The notes below the pieces were generated by a model. The model searched no databases. It was not told the origin of the DNA and saw nothing but the letters and a program-made list of their open reading frames with translations. Both the position numbers and the translations under genes were made by a program. A stretch of DNA of 23,443 nt. It comes from Baffinella frigidus (Eukaryota; Cryptophyceae; Cryptomonadales; Baffinellaceae). Position 1 is the stretch's first letter, and every line of letters starts with the position of its first letter. Below are positions 1 through 10,900 of the stretch, one piece after another. The stretch lies in assembly GCA_026770585.1 (NCBI GenBank), contig MU646546.1, positions 31,917 to 55,359 of the forward strand. Direction: 5' to 3'.

Positions 1-484
1 ATCGAGCTGGAGCTCGCCAGGGCGGTTGATTTCTGAACAGCCCTCAGACACCTAATAGGGTTTAGGGTTCAGGGTTTCGGGTTTCGGGTTTCGGGGATTT
101 CGGAACAGCCCTCGGACACCTACCCCGCGTCGAAACAGGCTTCAGTTTCATGGACGAGCCCATACAATTTAAACCTTGTTTTTGTTATCTTGGGGGTGGT
201 TTGTCCTATGTTAAAGCTGTATCGACGCTAACATAGCAAACTCTGACAAAATATACCCTCAAGATAGCATAAAAGGCGGTTGAAATTGCATGGCCTCGAA
301 CACTACGTTGTCTGAGAATGTTATTTCAGAAAGACGCGAGACCGGGCACGAAACAATCTCGAGACATGATTCTGTCCACCCCGCATCATTAAAGTGGTGA
401 GCCTGGAAATTGATTTCCTGCGAGATGAGCTCGTAACCTTAACGACGATCGTGGCATCCGTGTACGGGGTGTTAGTGCCCTGAT

Positions 485-663
485 AGCTTTGCCTCACGCG
501 GTCTGACCGACTGGTCTCAAGTTGACATGCCGGGGGTGCGGTACAAACCCGTCGTCAACTTTTCAATGGTCAACTTTTCAATGGTCAACTTTTCAATCGT
601 CAACATTTCCGCGCCAAAGCGCCCGGACCTACCAGATCGGCGAGCGCAAATAAACTGAGACAG
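485..663 (+). mobile_element. Family A element with internal 15-bp triplication
   Basis: Family order from AGCTTTGCCTCAC to AAATAAACTGAGACAG. GTCAACTTTTCAATG is repeated three times from 554 to 598, replacing the single family motif. Confidence 0.83.
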
Positions 664-676
664 CCACACGCGGCTA

Positions 677-829
677 CAATTGGCCTTTTCTTAAAACCCT
701 CTTTTAATAAGGTCGTCTCTGTATTGTGTAGTAATTGACACGTTTCCGGGGGTTTAAGCCCCGGGGACGTGACCAAGTCTCATACAAATACTGGACGCGA
801 CTTTAAAACCAACATTTAAGAAAAGACCA
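677..829. mobile_element. Palindromic element near the left end
   Basis: CAATTGGCCTTTTCTTAAAA faces TTTAAGAAAAGACCAATG; the inner part has GTGTAGTAATTG (family B motif) and a CCGGGG hairpin at 749-772. Confidence 0.7.
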
Positions 830-1009
830 ATGACCGCCTTGAGTGGTCATAGGAGAAATTAATATGGCATGGGTAATTTTACTTATGAATCCTAATTGAA
901 TCAATTATCCCCCCAAACAATCCTGAGTGGGTAACCGCCTTGTGTGGAGGGCTCATAACCTTAACGCCGATCTTATCATCCGTGAGTAGGAAGGGCGTGC
1001 AGTGCCCTG

Positions 1010-1172
1010 ACAGACTATTCACAAGTTGACATACTGGGTATGCGGTACACATCCGTCAACTTTGGAGCGAGAAAGAGCCCACCCCTGAACCCTGCACCCT
1101 AAAATCTCAACCCTAAACCGTTGACTCGCTACGCCCGGGCTCACCAGATCGGTGAGCTCAAATAGACAGAGG
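1010..1172 (+). mobile_element. Family A element interrupted by telomere-like units
   Basis: ACTATTCACAAGTTGACATA, GCGGTACACATCCGTCAACTT and CGCCCGGGCTCACCAGATCG are separated at 1083-1120 by CCCTGAA/CCCTAAA units, which have the opposite strand to all others in this half of the window. Confidence 0.8.
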
Positions 1173-1246
1173 GCTCATGACCTTAACGACGATTTTGTCA
1201 TCCGTGGGCGGGAAGGGCGTGCAGTGCCCCGAGAGCGAGCAGAAGG

Positions 1247-1495
1247 ACCTAGGGTTTGGGGTTTGGGGTTTGGGGTTTGGGGTTTGGGGTTTGGGGTTTG
1301 GGGTTTGGGGGACAGGGTTAGGGGTTTAGGGTTTACCCAGTGTCCACCTTGGTGTTTGGTGTTTAGGGTTTGGGGGTTGGGGTTAAGGGTTTAGGGTTTA
1401 GGGTTTAGGGTTTAGGGTTTAGGGTTCAGGGTTAAAGGTTTAGGGTTTAGGGTTTGGATTTTAGGGTTTAGGGTCGAAGGTTAAGGGTTTAGGGT
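1247..1495 (-). repeat. G-rich telomere-like block
   Basis: A pure TTTGGGG run at 1253-1309, then TTTAGGG units. Confidence 0.95.
1337..1350 (-). pseudogene. 3' copy of the 1554 candidate exon
   Basis: AAGGTGGACACTGG before GTAAAC, the same exon end and donor. Confidence 0.7.
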
Positions 1496-1499
1496 TTAC

Positions 1500-1554
1500 C
1501 CAGTGTCCACCTTCGCGTAGGGCAGCGGGCACCATAGCACCGGCAAGAACGTGC
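1500..1554 (-). CDS. Candidate exon: start of a second cysteine-rich module
   Basis: After CCCCAG it completes Gly and reads TFLPVLWCPLPYAKVDT plus GG; donor GTAAAC. The phase fits the 2269 exon, and LWCPLPY resembles WQCPLKWY of the preceding module, so a further CDC block is expected next. It is not visible in the window. Confidence 0.62.
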
Positions 1555-1878
1555 CTGGGGATGAGAGGTTGTGTTTTAGGAGGTTTAGCAGGTAGAGTGG
1601 GGCGGGCGAGCGGCGAGCGAGGGGGGGGGTGGGCGAGAAGGAGGAGCGACTATTTTTTTGCCGGGAAATATCAGGGAGAGCTTTTCGGGCAAAATGGCCA
1701 AGCTTCAGCCTCGATTTGATCCACTTCGGACCAGAGAACCGGTAGGAACGGCCTGGGGGGAGATGCACGAAACGAATCGTCGCTTTCTGAAACTCCCACG
1801 AGTGTCCTGGCGTCGAAAAAAGACCGAGAGAGAGAGAGATACAGAGAGAGAGAAACAGAGAGAGCGTGCGAGCGAGCG

Positions 1879-1917
<39 letters not shown>

Positions 1918-4900
1918 GGACGGGAGGGACCGGGGTTGCAGTCACGGTCGAAGACCGAGACAGAGGGAGAGAGAGAGAGAGAGAGGGAGGGTGGGGGGGA
2001 GAGGGAGATAGAGAGAAAGAGAGCGAGCGAAAGAGAGAGCAAGAGCAAGGGAGGGACGGGAGGGACCCAGGTTGCAGTCAGGGTCGACGACCGAGCGAGG
2101 GGGGGGGGGGAGAGAAAGAGAGAGAGAGAGGGACAGAGGGAGAGAGAGTGAGAGCGAGAGCAAATGAGCGAGCGAGAGAGAGAGAGAGAGAGAGAGGCGG
2201 GCGGGACCCGGGGTGCAGTCAGGGTCAAAGACGCCGCACTCGCAGTCGCACGTCTTGGAGTCGTTGTACCTGATTTAGTGTTTAGTGTTGAGGGTTTAGG
2301 GTTTGGGGTTTAGGGTTTAGGGTTTAGGGTTTGGGGTTTGGGGTGTGGGGTTTGGGGTTTGGGGTTTAGGGTTTGGGGTTTAGGGTTTGGGGTGGTGTTA
2401 AGGGTTTAGGGTTCAGGATTTGGGGTTGAGGGTGCAGGGTTTAGGGTTTGGGGTTGGGGGTTTGGGGTTTAGGGTTCAGGGTTGAGGATTTAGGGTTTCG
2501 GGTTCAGGGTTGAGGGTTTAGGGTTTAAGGTTTAGGGGCATACCACTTGAGAGGACACTGCCAGTCTTCCGGGAACTTTCCTGGTTTAGGGTTTAGGGTT
2601 TAGAGTTTAGGATTTGGGGTTTTGGGTTTAGGGTTTTGGGTTTAGGGTTGAGTGAACTTTCCTTGGATTTTCTCGAAGTTGATGGGCGATGGGCGGTTGA
2701 TTGTTAGGGTCTGTCCCTCTCCCTGCTGGGGGTTTAGGGTTTAGGGTTTAGAGTTTAGGGTTTAGGGTTTAGGGTTTAGGGTTTAGGGTTTAGGGTTTAG
2801 GGTTTAGGGGTTAGGGTTTAGGGGTTAGGGTTTATGGTTTATGGTTTAGGATTTTGGGGGATGGTTTTGGGGGTTAGGGTTTCGAGAGGGGGGAAAATTT
2901 GTGTTGATCACTTAGGATCTACCCCTCTCCCTGCCGATGGTTGGGGTTGGCGTCAACCCAACTTTGGGGTCTGGGTTTAGAGGGGGGGGGGGCGTGTGTC
3001 GGTCAAAGGGAGAGCAAGCGGCTTGCATAAGTCGGCACACCCCTCTGAGTACTTGTTTTCGAATACAACATGCTGTAATATTTCCACACGGTGGGCTTCG
3101 AGGCTTTCGGGACCTCTAGATTTAGCGGTAACGTGACCAAATTCGCATTGGAAAATCCTCAAAGTTAACTACCCACAGGGTAAGTTGACTTTTGATGAAA
3201 GGTCTTTAGTCCACTGTGTGAACTGTAAGTGCCCATGGGGTCACGATTGACCCCCACGAGGTCCTAGGCAGGTCCTAGGGCCCTACGATAGGGCGTATGC
3301 ACCTACTGGGCTTCTGAGGGGTATCGGGCGGTGATCCTCTAGCTCTGCCTGAGTGAATCTGGTCTCCTCAAAATGGGGTGACCGGCGTTGATTCGCCGGG
3401 TTTGCGGTACACATCCGTTAACTTTTGGCGCGAAAACGATCAGCCGACCCGACTCAAGACAAAGCTAGAACCTGGTTCTGTAGGGTCGCACGAAATGCCG
3501 GAATAAGGTTGACGCCGGAATTAAGACGCCACCGATTACTTGTTTTCGAATAGAGAGTGCTGGATTGTATTCCTAGCTCTGCCTCACTCGGGTTGGCCGA
3601 CTATTCTCAAGTTGACGTTCTGGGGCTGCGGTACAAATTCATCGGGCCCATTCATAGATTCTATTTCAGAAACTGTCCATCTAAACGATTTCTGGTACAA
3701 ATCGAAGAGTCTTAAAACTCTGAATGTACAGAATGGCTCCAAGCCCCACTGAAATCTGAGATATAATCTATGGAGAGACGCGATGAAAATCCGTCAACTT
3801 TGGAGGCGAACCTGGGGGATGATGTCCGTGACGGTGACCACCTCCATAAACTCCTCGAACGAAAGCATCACCTGCCACGCGACGACATCCTGCACCTCAA
3901 ATCGCCTGCGTCTTTCTATTATTCCCGGTACGAACCGGACGGAATCCGTGGGCAGAATAGTACTGATTAGACCCAAACCGAGTTAGTCCGTTGTCGGTTT
4001 GAGGTGCTGGCTATCGTCGCGTGACGGTGACAATCTCCATGAACTCCTCGAACGAGAGCATCACCTGCCACGCGACGATATCCCGTGCATCAAATCGTCC
4101 GCGGATCAGTACTGATTAGACCCAAACCGAGTTAGCCCGCTGTCGGTTTGAGGTGCATGCTATCGTCGCGTGACGGTGGCCACCTCCATAAACTCCTCGG
4201 AAGGAGAGCATCACCTACCGAGGGTCCATAGGCTTTAGGGTTCCGGGTTCAGGGTTGCGGGTCGTGGGTTCTGGGATGCGGGCTCTGGGTTCTGGGTTCT
4301 GGGTTCCGGGTTCCAGGTTCCGTGAGTTCCGGGTTCCGGGTTCCGGGTTCCGGGTTCCGGGTTCCGGGTTCAGGGTTTCGGGTTTCGGATTCAGAGTTCC
4401 TGGTTCCGGGTTCAGGATTCAGGGTTTGGGATTGCGGGTTTAGGGGCGTACGCGGAAAGGTAGGATAGGCCAGGAGGTGCCCCGCACGACTGAGACGTTC
4501 GACTCCTGGGTAAGGGTTTCGGGTTTAGGGGTTGGGGTTTGGGGTTTGGGGTTTGGGGTTTGGGGTTTGGGTGTAGGGTGTAGGATTTAGGGGTGAGGGG
4601 TTTGGGGTGTGGGATTTGGGGTGTGGGGTGTGAGGTTTGGGGTGTGGTGTTTGGGTTTTGGGTTTTGGGTTTTGGGTTTTGGGTTTTGGGTTTTGTGGTT
4701 TGTGGTTTGGGGTTTGGGGTTTGGGGATAGGGTTGCGGTTGTAAGGTTTAGGGTTCAGGGGTTAGGGGTTAGGGGTTAGGGGTTAGGGTGCAGTGTTTAG
4801 GGGCTAGGGGGTGGGGTTCAGGGGTTCGGGGTTAGGGGTTAGGAATGAGGTTTTGAGGTTTTAAGGTTGAGGGCACAGGGTTGAGGGTGACTTTCTCGGC

Positions 4901-7900
4901 GGACGGGAGAGAGGCGAGCTCCGCGAAAGAGAGGTTCATCGACGGCTGCCGATCGCACGCCAACGACTCGTGCACCTGCACACAAACGTCTTTCTAAGAT
5001 TTGTACCACGAACCGGCCACTTTTGGAGAACCCTCCAGGAGTTGCGGTACAAATCCGTCAACTTTGGAGACGGGCGGGAGAGAGGAGAGCTCCGCGAAGG
5101 AGAGGTTCATCGACGGCTGCCTGTCGCACGCGAACGATTCGTGCACCTGAAAATTCGTTAATCGGTCTCACTTTTATTGCATGTTAGGCATGAGTTTTAT
5201 ACCGAAAATAGGAATAGTCAGCCTCACCACACAGCGGGCTACGGTCGCGAGAGTCTCGTGCACCGAAATTTACCACACAATTTACCTTAAATTTACCACA
5301 GTCGCGTGCACCTGAAATTTACCACACAATTTACGGAAGATTACTGAACCAGTATCACTTTTGTGCTAAGGTAGGCACGGGTTTTATGCCCAAGAGAGTA
5401 ACAACCGCCCTAACATGCCATAAAAAAAATATCCTACATAGCATATGAAAGCGGCCCCGGTTCATTTATGAAGAAGAAGAAGAAGTAGTAGTAGTAGTAG
5501 TAGTAGAAGAAAAAGAAAAAGACACAGGATATGGTGGCATGTTGTGAGCCTCAATCAAAGGTTATGAGCCTTGCGGAACAGGTTGCGAACCTTGAGGAAA
5601 GAGTTGACGTATGTCATCTCCACGCGCCAGTCCATAAAGTCCTAGGGTTTAGGGTTTAGGGTTTAGGGTTTAGGGTTTAGGATTTGGGGTTTAGGGTTTA
5701 GGGTTTAGGGTTTAGGGTTTAGGGTTTAGGGGTTAGGGTTTAGGGTTTGAGATTTAGGGTTTAGGGTTTAGGGTTTAGGGTTTAAGGTTTAGGGTATAGG
5801 GTTTTAGGGTTTAGGGTTTAGGGTTGAGGAGTCAGGGTTCGAGAGTGACCTTGTCGGAGACTGACTTCGCTGAGGGGAACTTCGCACGCAGCGCCGCCAC
5901 GCCGGCAGTCGTCATCCCTGATAGGGTTGGGTGTTCAGTGTTAAGTTTTTAGAGCGTGTACTGAGTGTTTCGTGTTTAGTGTTAAGTGTTGAGTGTTTAG
6001 TGCGTATGCCTAGTGTTTAGTATTTAGTGTTTAGTGTTGAGAGTTGAGTGTTGAGTGTGTAGTGCTAAGTGAGTAGGGTTTATGGCTTAGTGCTTCGGCA
6101 CACGCAAGGCAGTCACGACCGACCGTCTGGCTTCGGCGTCCGCGTGACCGGTCACGCGGGCGTTCACGAGCCTGCCGGCGGGGCTGTTCCACGGTAGCGC
6201 CGCCATGCCGGCAGTCGGCATCCCTGTTAGGTTTTGGGGTTTCTGGTTTCTGGTTTCTGGTTTCTTGTTTCTGGTTTGTGGTTTGGGGTTTGGGGTGTAG
6301 GGTTTAGGGCGTATGGTTTAGGGTTTGGGGTTTGGGGTTTGGGGTTTGGGGTTTAGGGGTTAGGGGTTAGGGGTTAGGGTTCAGGGTTTAGGGTTTAAGG
6401 TTTAGGGTGTAGGGTTTAGGGTTTAGGGTTTAGGGTTTAGGGTTTAAGGTTTATGGTTTATGGTTTATGGTTTATGGTTTAAGGTAGGCAATCCGTAGGT
6501 ACAAAGGGTGGCTCATACGGACATCCTAACCGATTCTCGCCAAAACTCCCTTGGTAGCCCGCTGTGCGGGGAGTCACCGGAGCTGAGCTTGAGCATGGTG
6601 ACGTGACGCAGCGTCCAGGAGTGCGGGGAGGCTGAGAAGGACGCGGGGCGCCAAGTCGACGCGTCCGTGCGCATCGATTCGAACATCCAAGGCGAGAAAT
6701 CACTCCGGTCCTGCCACGCCAGAGGTGGGGGTTAATGTTCCCAAGTCCTGGAGGTGGGGGTTAATGTTCCCAAGTCCTAGATATCTAGGACCTTTTTTCC
6801 TAGATAGCTAGGGCCTTTTGAAAGTCCTAGATATCTAGGACCTTTTGAAAACCACAGCTCTCCAGGAGGAATCGACTTTTGGCGACTCTTTCGGAATTGA
6901 CTTTTGGCGACCCCTTCCAAGACTCTGGCGTGGTGGTGCCACGCCAGGTCATGCGTCGGATTTTCATTGTACTACACTATCTACGGCGAAAGTTGATTCT
7001 CACCCGGGAAACGCGCCAAAAGTGTTGGGAATGGGAGCTCTTTGCCGCTGCTACAATATTTTTTTGCACCGCGGAACACTTTTAGCGCGTTTGCGTTTGA
7101 AATTCCAACTTATGAGATCCTGGCGCAATTCCCACTTATGAGATGGTGCAATTACTAGTATGACCCATGTGTGTAGTAAATTTCGTCACCGCAACATGTT
7201 AATCATGAATGCTCGCCGCGATCAGATCAATGGCGAAATTTATTGGATGCCCATGAAGCCGCGGAATCCTGGGGGTTGCAGAGCGGGAGCCTGGAGTGGT
7301 TGCGGAACACGCAAGGCAGTCACGACCGACCGTCTGGCTTCGGCGTCCGCGTGACCGGTCACGCGGGCGCTCAAGAGCCTGCCGGCGGGGCTGTTCCACG
7401 CGGGAGTTACCATCTATTTGAACCACTTCTTAGTTTCACGGGATGCATAATTCTCGATTCCTGAAAATGTTTTTCTGGGAAGTCGGCTAAGACAAGTCGG
7501 CCAAGACCGCTTTATCATGTATTCCGCAACAGCTCTATCATGTCCACACGGTGGACTACGGACCTTTCAACAAAAGTCAATTTGACCAGAGATAATTGAC
7601 TTTTAGAATTTTATGGTGTAAACCCCAAATTCAAATCCGAACCCCTCGAAGCCCACCAAGTGGACAGGTTGGATAGTCATGCTGGCGTGTAGAGGGTAGA
7701 TCGCCTGCTTGCTGCAATGGGCCGGCACACGCTCAAAAGTCACAACATCTCAAAAGTCACAACATGAGGCAACTCTTGACAAGCCCACGCCTCTTGTCTA
7801 AAATGATATACTATTCTAGAAATAAAATATTTCGCTGGTATTGAGCCTTTCCGTGTCAGTAACCTTGCCGGTACGAAGGCTTCACGGTTAGGTTAACAGC

Positions 7901-10900
7901 CGTGGGTCCCTCGAGATTCCACACAGTGTACTACCAACATATTTCGTGAATAACACATAAGTGGATAATCCTTAGGACCCTGCGGTAGGCAATCCAACTG
8001 GACATAGGGTTGTTCCTACGGATATCCCAACCGATTCTCGGTGGCTCGGCCACCGAAAATCCCTTCGTGGCGAGCTGTGTGGTGGCCACTCGAGGCTGGA
8101 AGTGGGACCATTTTAAATGTGAGGTTGTTACATTTAGTACCAGTCACGGGCAGGCTTGGTCACGTATCTCGGGTTATAACCCGAGATACGTGACCAAACG
8201 ACCCTATTTGTGTGAAAACTACTACACAGCGGTCCACTTGTAAATGACTTGTACAGTTAAAACTTTTAAAATAGTCACACTTCTAGCCTCGAGTGGGGGG
8301 AGAGGAGACAGGGGGTTGTTGCGGGGCTGCACCGTGAGGGTTCTGGGTTCAGGGTTCAGGATTTAGGGTCTAGGGTCTAGGAAATACGGGGGTGCACCGT
8401 GAGTTGACCCTCCTCCAGAAGCGTCAAGTACTCCCCCTTATTGAACAGCGCCACCTTGTTGCGTCGTGAAGGGTTAGGGTTTGGAGTTTGGGGCTTGGGG
8501 TTTGGAGTTTAGGGTTTAGTGTTTGGGGTTTCGTGTTTAGGATTTAGTGTTTAGTGTTTAGGGTTTAGGGTTTAGGGTTTAGGGTTTAGGGAACCATGAC
8601 TGCAGTTGTGTCATGGAGCTGCCAGGGCTAGCTCTGCCTCACTCGGGTTGACCGACCATCCTCAAGTTGACACGCGGGGTTCACAGTACAACCCCGTCAA
8701 CTTCTCCGCTCCAAAGCGCCCGGACGCACCAACTCGGTTCGCCCAACTCAGCCTTTGAGACAGAGCTAGGCAACAACGGTCGCGGACCTGGTGAATTGTG
8801 TGTAGACTGACCCTTATCTCGGCGAATTGTGTGTAGGCGGACCCTTGTCTCAAGTGGGTGTCTCGAGAGAGCTAGGACCCACTCGAGAATGCTGGAGGAT
8901 CCTATTTAAATGTGGGGTTGTAAATTTTTGTACCAGGATAACGTAACCAACCTCGTGACTGTGCTAATTTCGCCCAGGTACGTGACCAACCTCACGAAAG
9001 GTACTACACAAACGCCCACGTGTATAAGAAAACGGTTTCAAATAGGCCCCCTCTAGCATTCGCGTGTGGACAGGCGCACTGTACCTGCAGCTGGCACATT
9101 TTGATTTGTGTGTAGGCTGGCGCTTATCGCAAGTGGGTATCTCGAGAGAGCTAGGACAGGCGCTTTGTACAGCGTGTCAACCTGAGGATAGGCGCATACC
9201 TGGAGCTGGCACATTTTGATGTCCTGGAGCTGCCAGGGCGCGAAATTTTGATTTGTGTGTAGGCTGACGCTGATCTCAAGCGGGGGTCTCGAGAGAGCTA
9301 GGACAGTCGCACACCTGGAGTTGGCACATTTTGATGTCCTGAAGCTGCCAGGGCGCGAGGCGCACGTAGGCGTGTGCTGAGTGGTCGAACATCGCATTGC
9401 TTCCCTTCCCAAGGTTCCGAATAACCTGTCCCACCCGCACGCATCTCAGAGGATTTTCGTAGGCAGAAAGACATGAATTAATACGTTTTCTCAGATGAGC
9501 ACGGTCACGCTGCACCCTTCCCCCAGGTTCCGAATCACCTGGTTGTCAGGGTTTAGGGGTTTATCTAACATGATAAGCTGCCAACACCGAAAAATGTGCG
9601 GGGTTTGTTTACCCTGAGAGGTCGCATCTCCGTGGGGGGGGGGGGGTTATCTGGGGAACCCTATTTTTCGTTCAGAATCGGCAACGAAAATTAACACACA
9701 CTTCGCTCTTACTAATTTAGTAATATTAAAGCATTTTTGCAGTCATTTTCGTTCCCAGATTCTGAAAGAACAAGAGGTTTCCCCGGATACGGTTAGAAGA
9801 GAGAGGACAGGGTCTTCGGGTGTTGCCCGCACTGTGTCTTACCACCCGTCACTGCACCGCGCTGTGACTAAGAGAGAGAGACGTTTGTGACTACCGCCAC
9901 GGCCGCCATGCACCCCCACCGAGGCTGTGTCTGACCAACCGCTTTGGTTTAAATCCACCAACGGAGAACTCTTGACGACGAAGAAGTTTTCAAAACGTTC
10001 AACGTCGTATGTTCTGGGAATGCGAAGAGCCTCCTATGCACCCCCACCGAGGCTGTGTCTGAGCAGGACCTATCAGATCCCCACGACTGTTGACCCACCG
10101 GGGCGAGCAGAAAGATGCTCTAGAGAATCACCTGCCCAGAGTCATATATCACCGAGTATACAACGTATACGAAGATAATTGGTCTGATTTGATTTGAGGG
10201 GTGGGAGTTTCACCTCTGACCACCCCTCACCGATCCGCGCCACGACCAAGAGAGTGATACCTTTGTAGCTATGACCGACATGTACTACGCTGTGCCACGC
10301 TGGATTTCATAGCGAAAGTGATTTAGTTTAAAACATTGGATTTGAATGAAAGTTACTACACGTTTGCTTTAATATTACTGGTAAACATCGTTCTGTGTAG
10401 TAAATGTCGAAATATTTTAAATTAAATCAAGCCGAAATGTTTGAAAATTAAATCATTTTTTCTTTAAATTTGGACCAGGGCAATAAGTAACCCGAGCACG
10501 CTTTGCACCAGGAAAAGCTCGAATGAGTCGACAGTCTCACCCGGACGAGTATTGAGTCAAACACGATTTCGGAAAAATCTCCGATCCAATTTGCATCAAA
10601 AATTACTACACGGACGTGACTGGACAAAGTCCGGTGTGTAGTAATTTTCGCTGCCGGATCGTGTTTGAGTCAAGTACTCGCCGCGATTAAGTCTGGAATC
10701 TCGGCAGACCCTCGGGGGTCTAGTCCAGCGTGGCACGGCTTAGTGCTTAGTATAGCCGTGCCACGCTGGATTGGCCGGGTCCATGAGTAAACCGAGCACG
10801 CTTGGCACCAGGAAAAGCTCGAATGCGTCCAGAGTCGTGGAAGCTCGGCAGACCCGCGGGTTCATGAGAAAAGGGTTTAGCCCTGGAACCCTTTCCAAAG

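Larger units (their letters stand above)
429..1245. repeat. Three copies of an about 60-bp segment
   Basis: ACCTTAACGACGAT, ATCCGTG and GTGCCC in constant order at 429-482, 951-1012 and 1173-1234. The first two are directly followed by family A elements. Confidence 0.8.
1823..2200. repeat. GA-rich microsatellite array
   Basis: (GA)n with GCGA, GGGA and G-run interruptions (purine on the + strand, pyrimidine on the sense strand), split by the two exon copies into units of about 130-140 bp. Overlapping ORFs are pure RERE/SLSL repeats. Confidence 0.93.
2276..2900 (-). repeat. G-rich telomere-like blocks between the cysteine-rich exons
   Basis: TTTAGGG and TTTGGGG units on the + strand, interrupted only by the exon islands at 2544-2580 and 2658-2722. 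Confidence 0.93.
8790..9304. repeat. Tandem intron segment
   Basis: A segment of about 50 bp (TTGTGTGTAGGCTGACGCT, then TCTCGAGAGAGCTAGGAC) occurs at about 8830-8880, 9111-9157 and 9251-9304, each copy linked to a copy of the exon end. The duplicated units therefore span the exon-intron junction. Confidence 0.8.

Noticed and set aside
1152-1394. ORF reading [13 protein letters not shown] and similar ORFs at 4255, 12123, 18200, 20061, 22512 and 22615
   Set aside because: These are translations of the 7-bp telomere-like repeats, which are open in some frames because the repeat lacks stops there.
1671-2273. Overlapping ORFs on both strands rich in RERE or SLSL (also 18794-19002 and 20354-20777)
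   Set aside because: They only reflect GA/TC microsatellites; no conserved sequence outside the repeat except the small exon copies annotated separately.
1247-2900. True chromosome end or subtelomere
   Set aside because: Repeats are scattered through the whole window in short variable blocks, flip with gene orientation and are bounded by splice sites; there is no terminal array.
5640-5832. CRISPR array
   Set aside because: The repeat is a 7-bp tandem unit without spacers, in a eukaryotic context.
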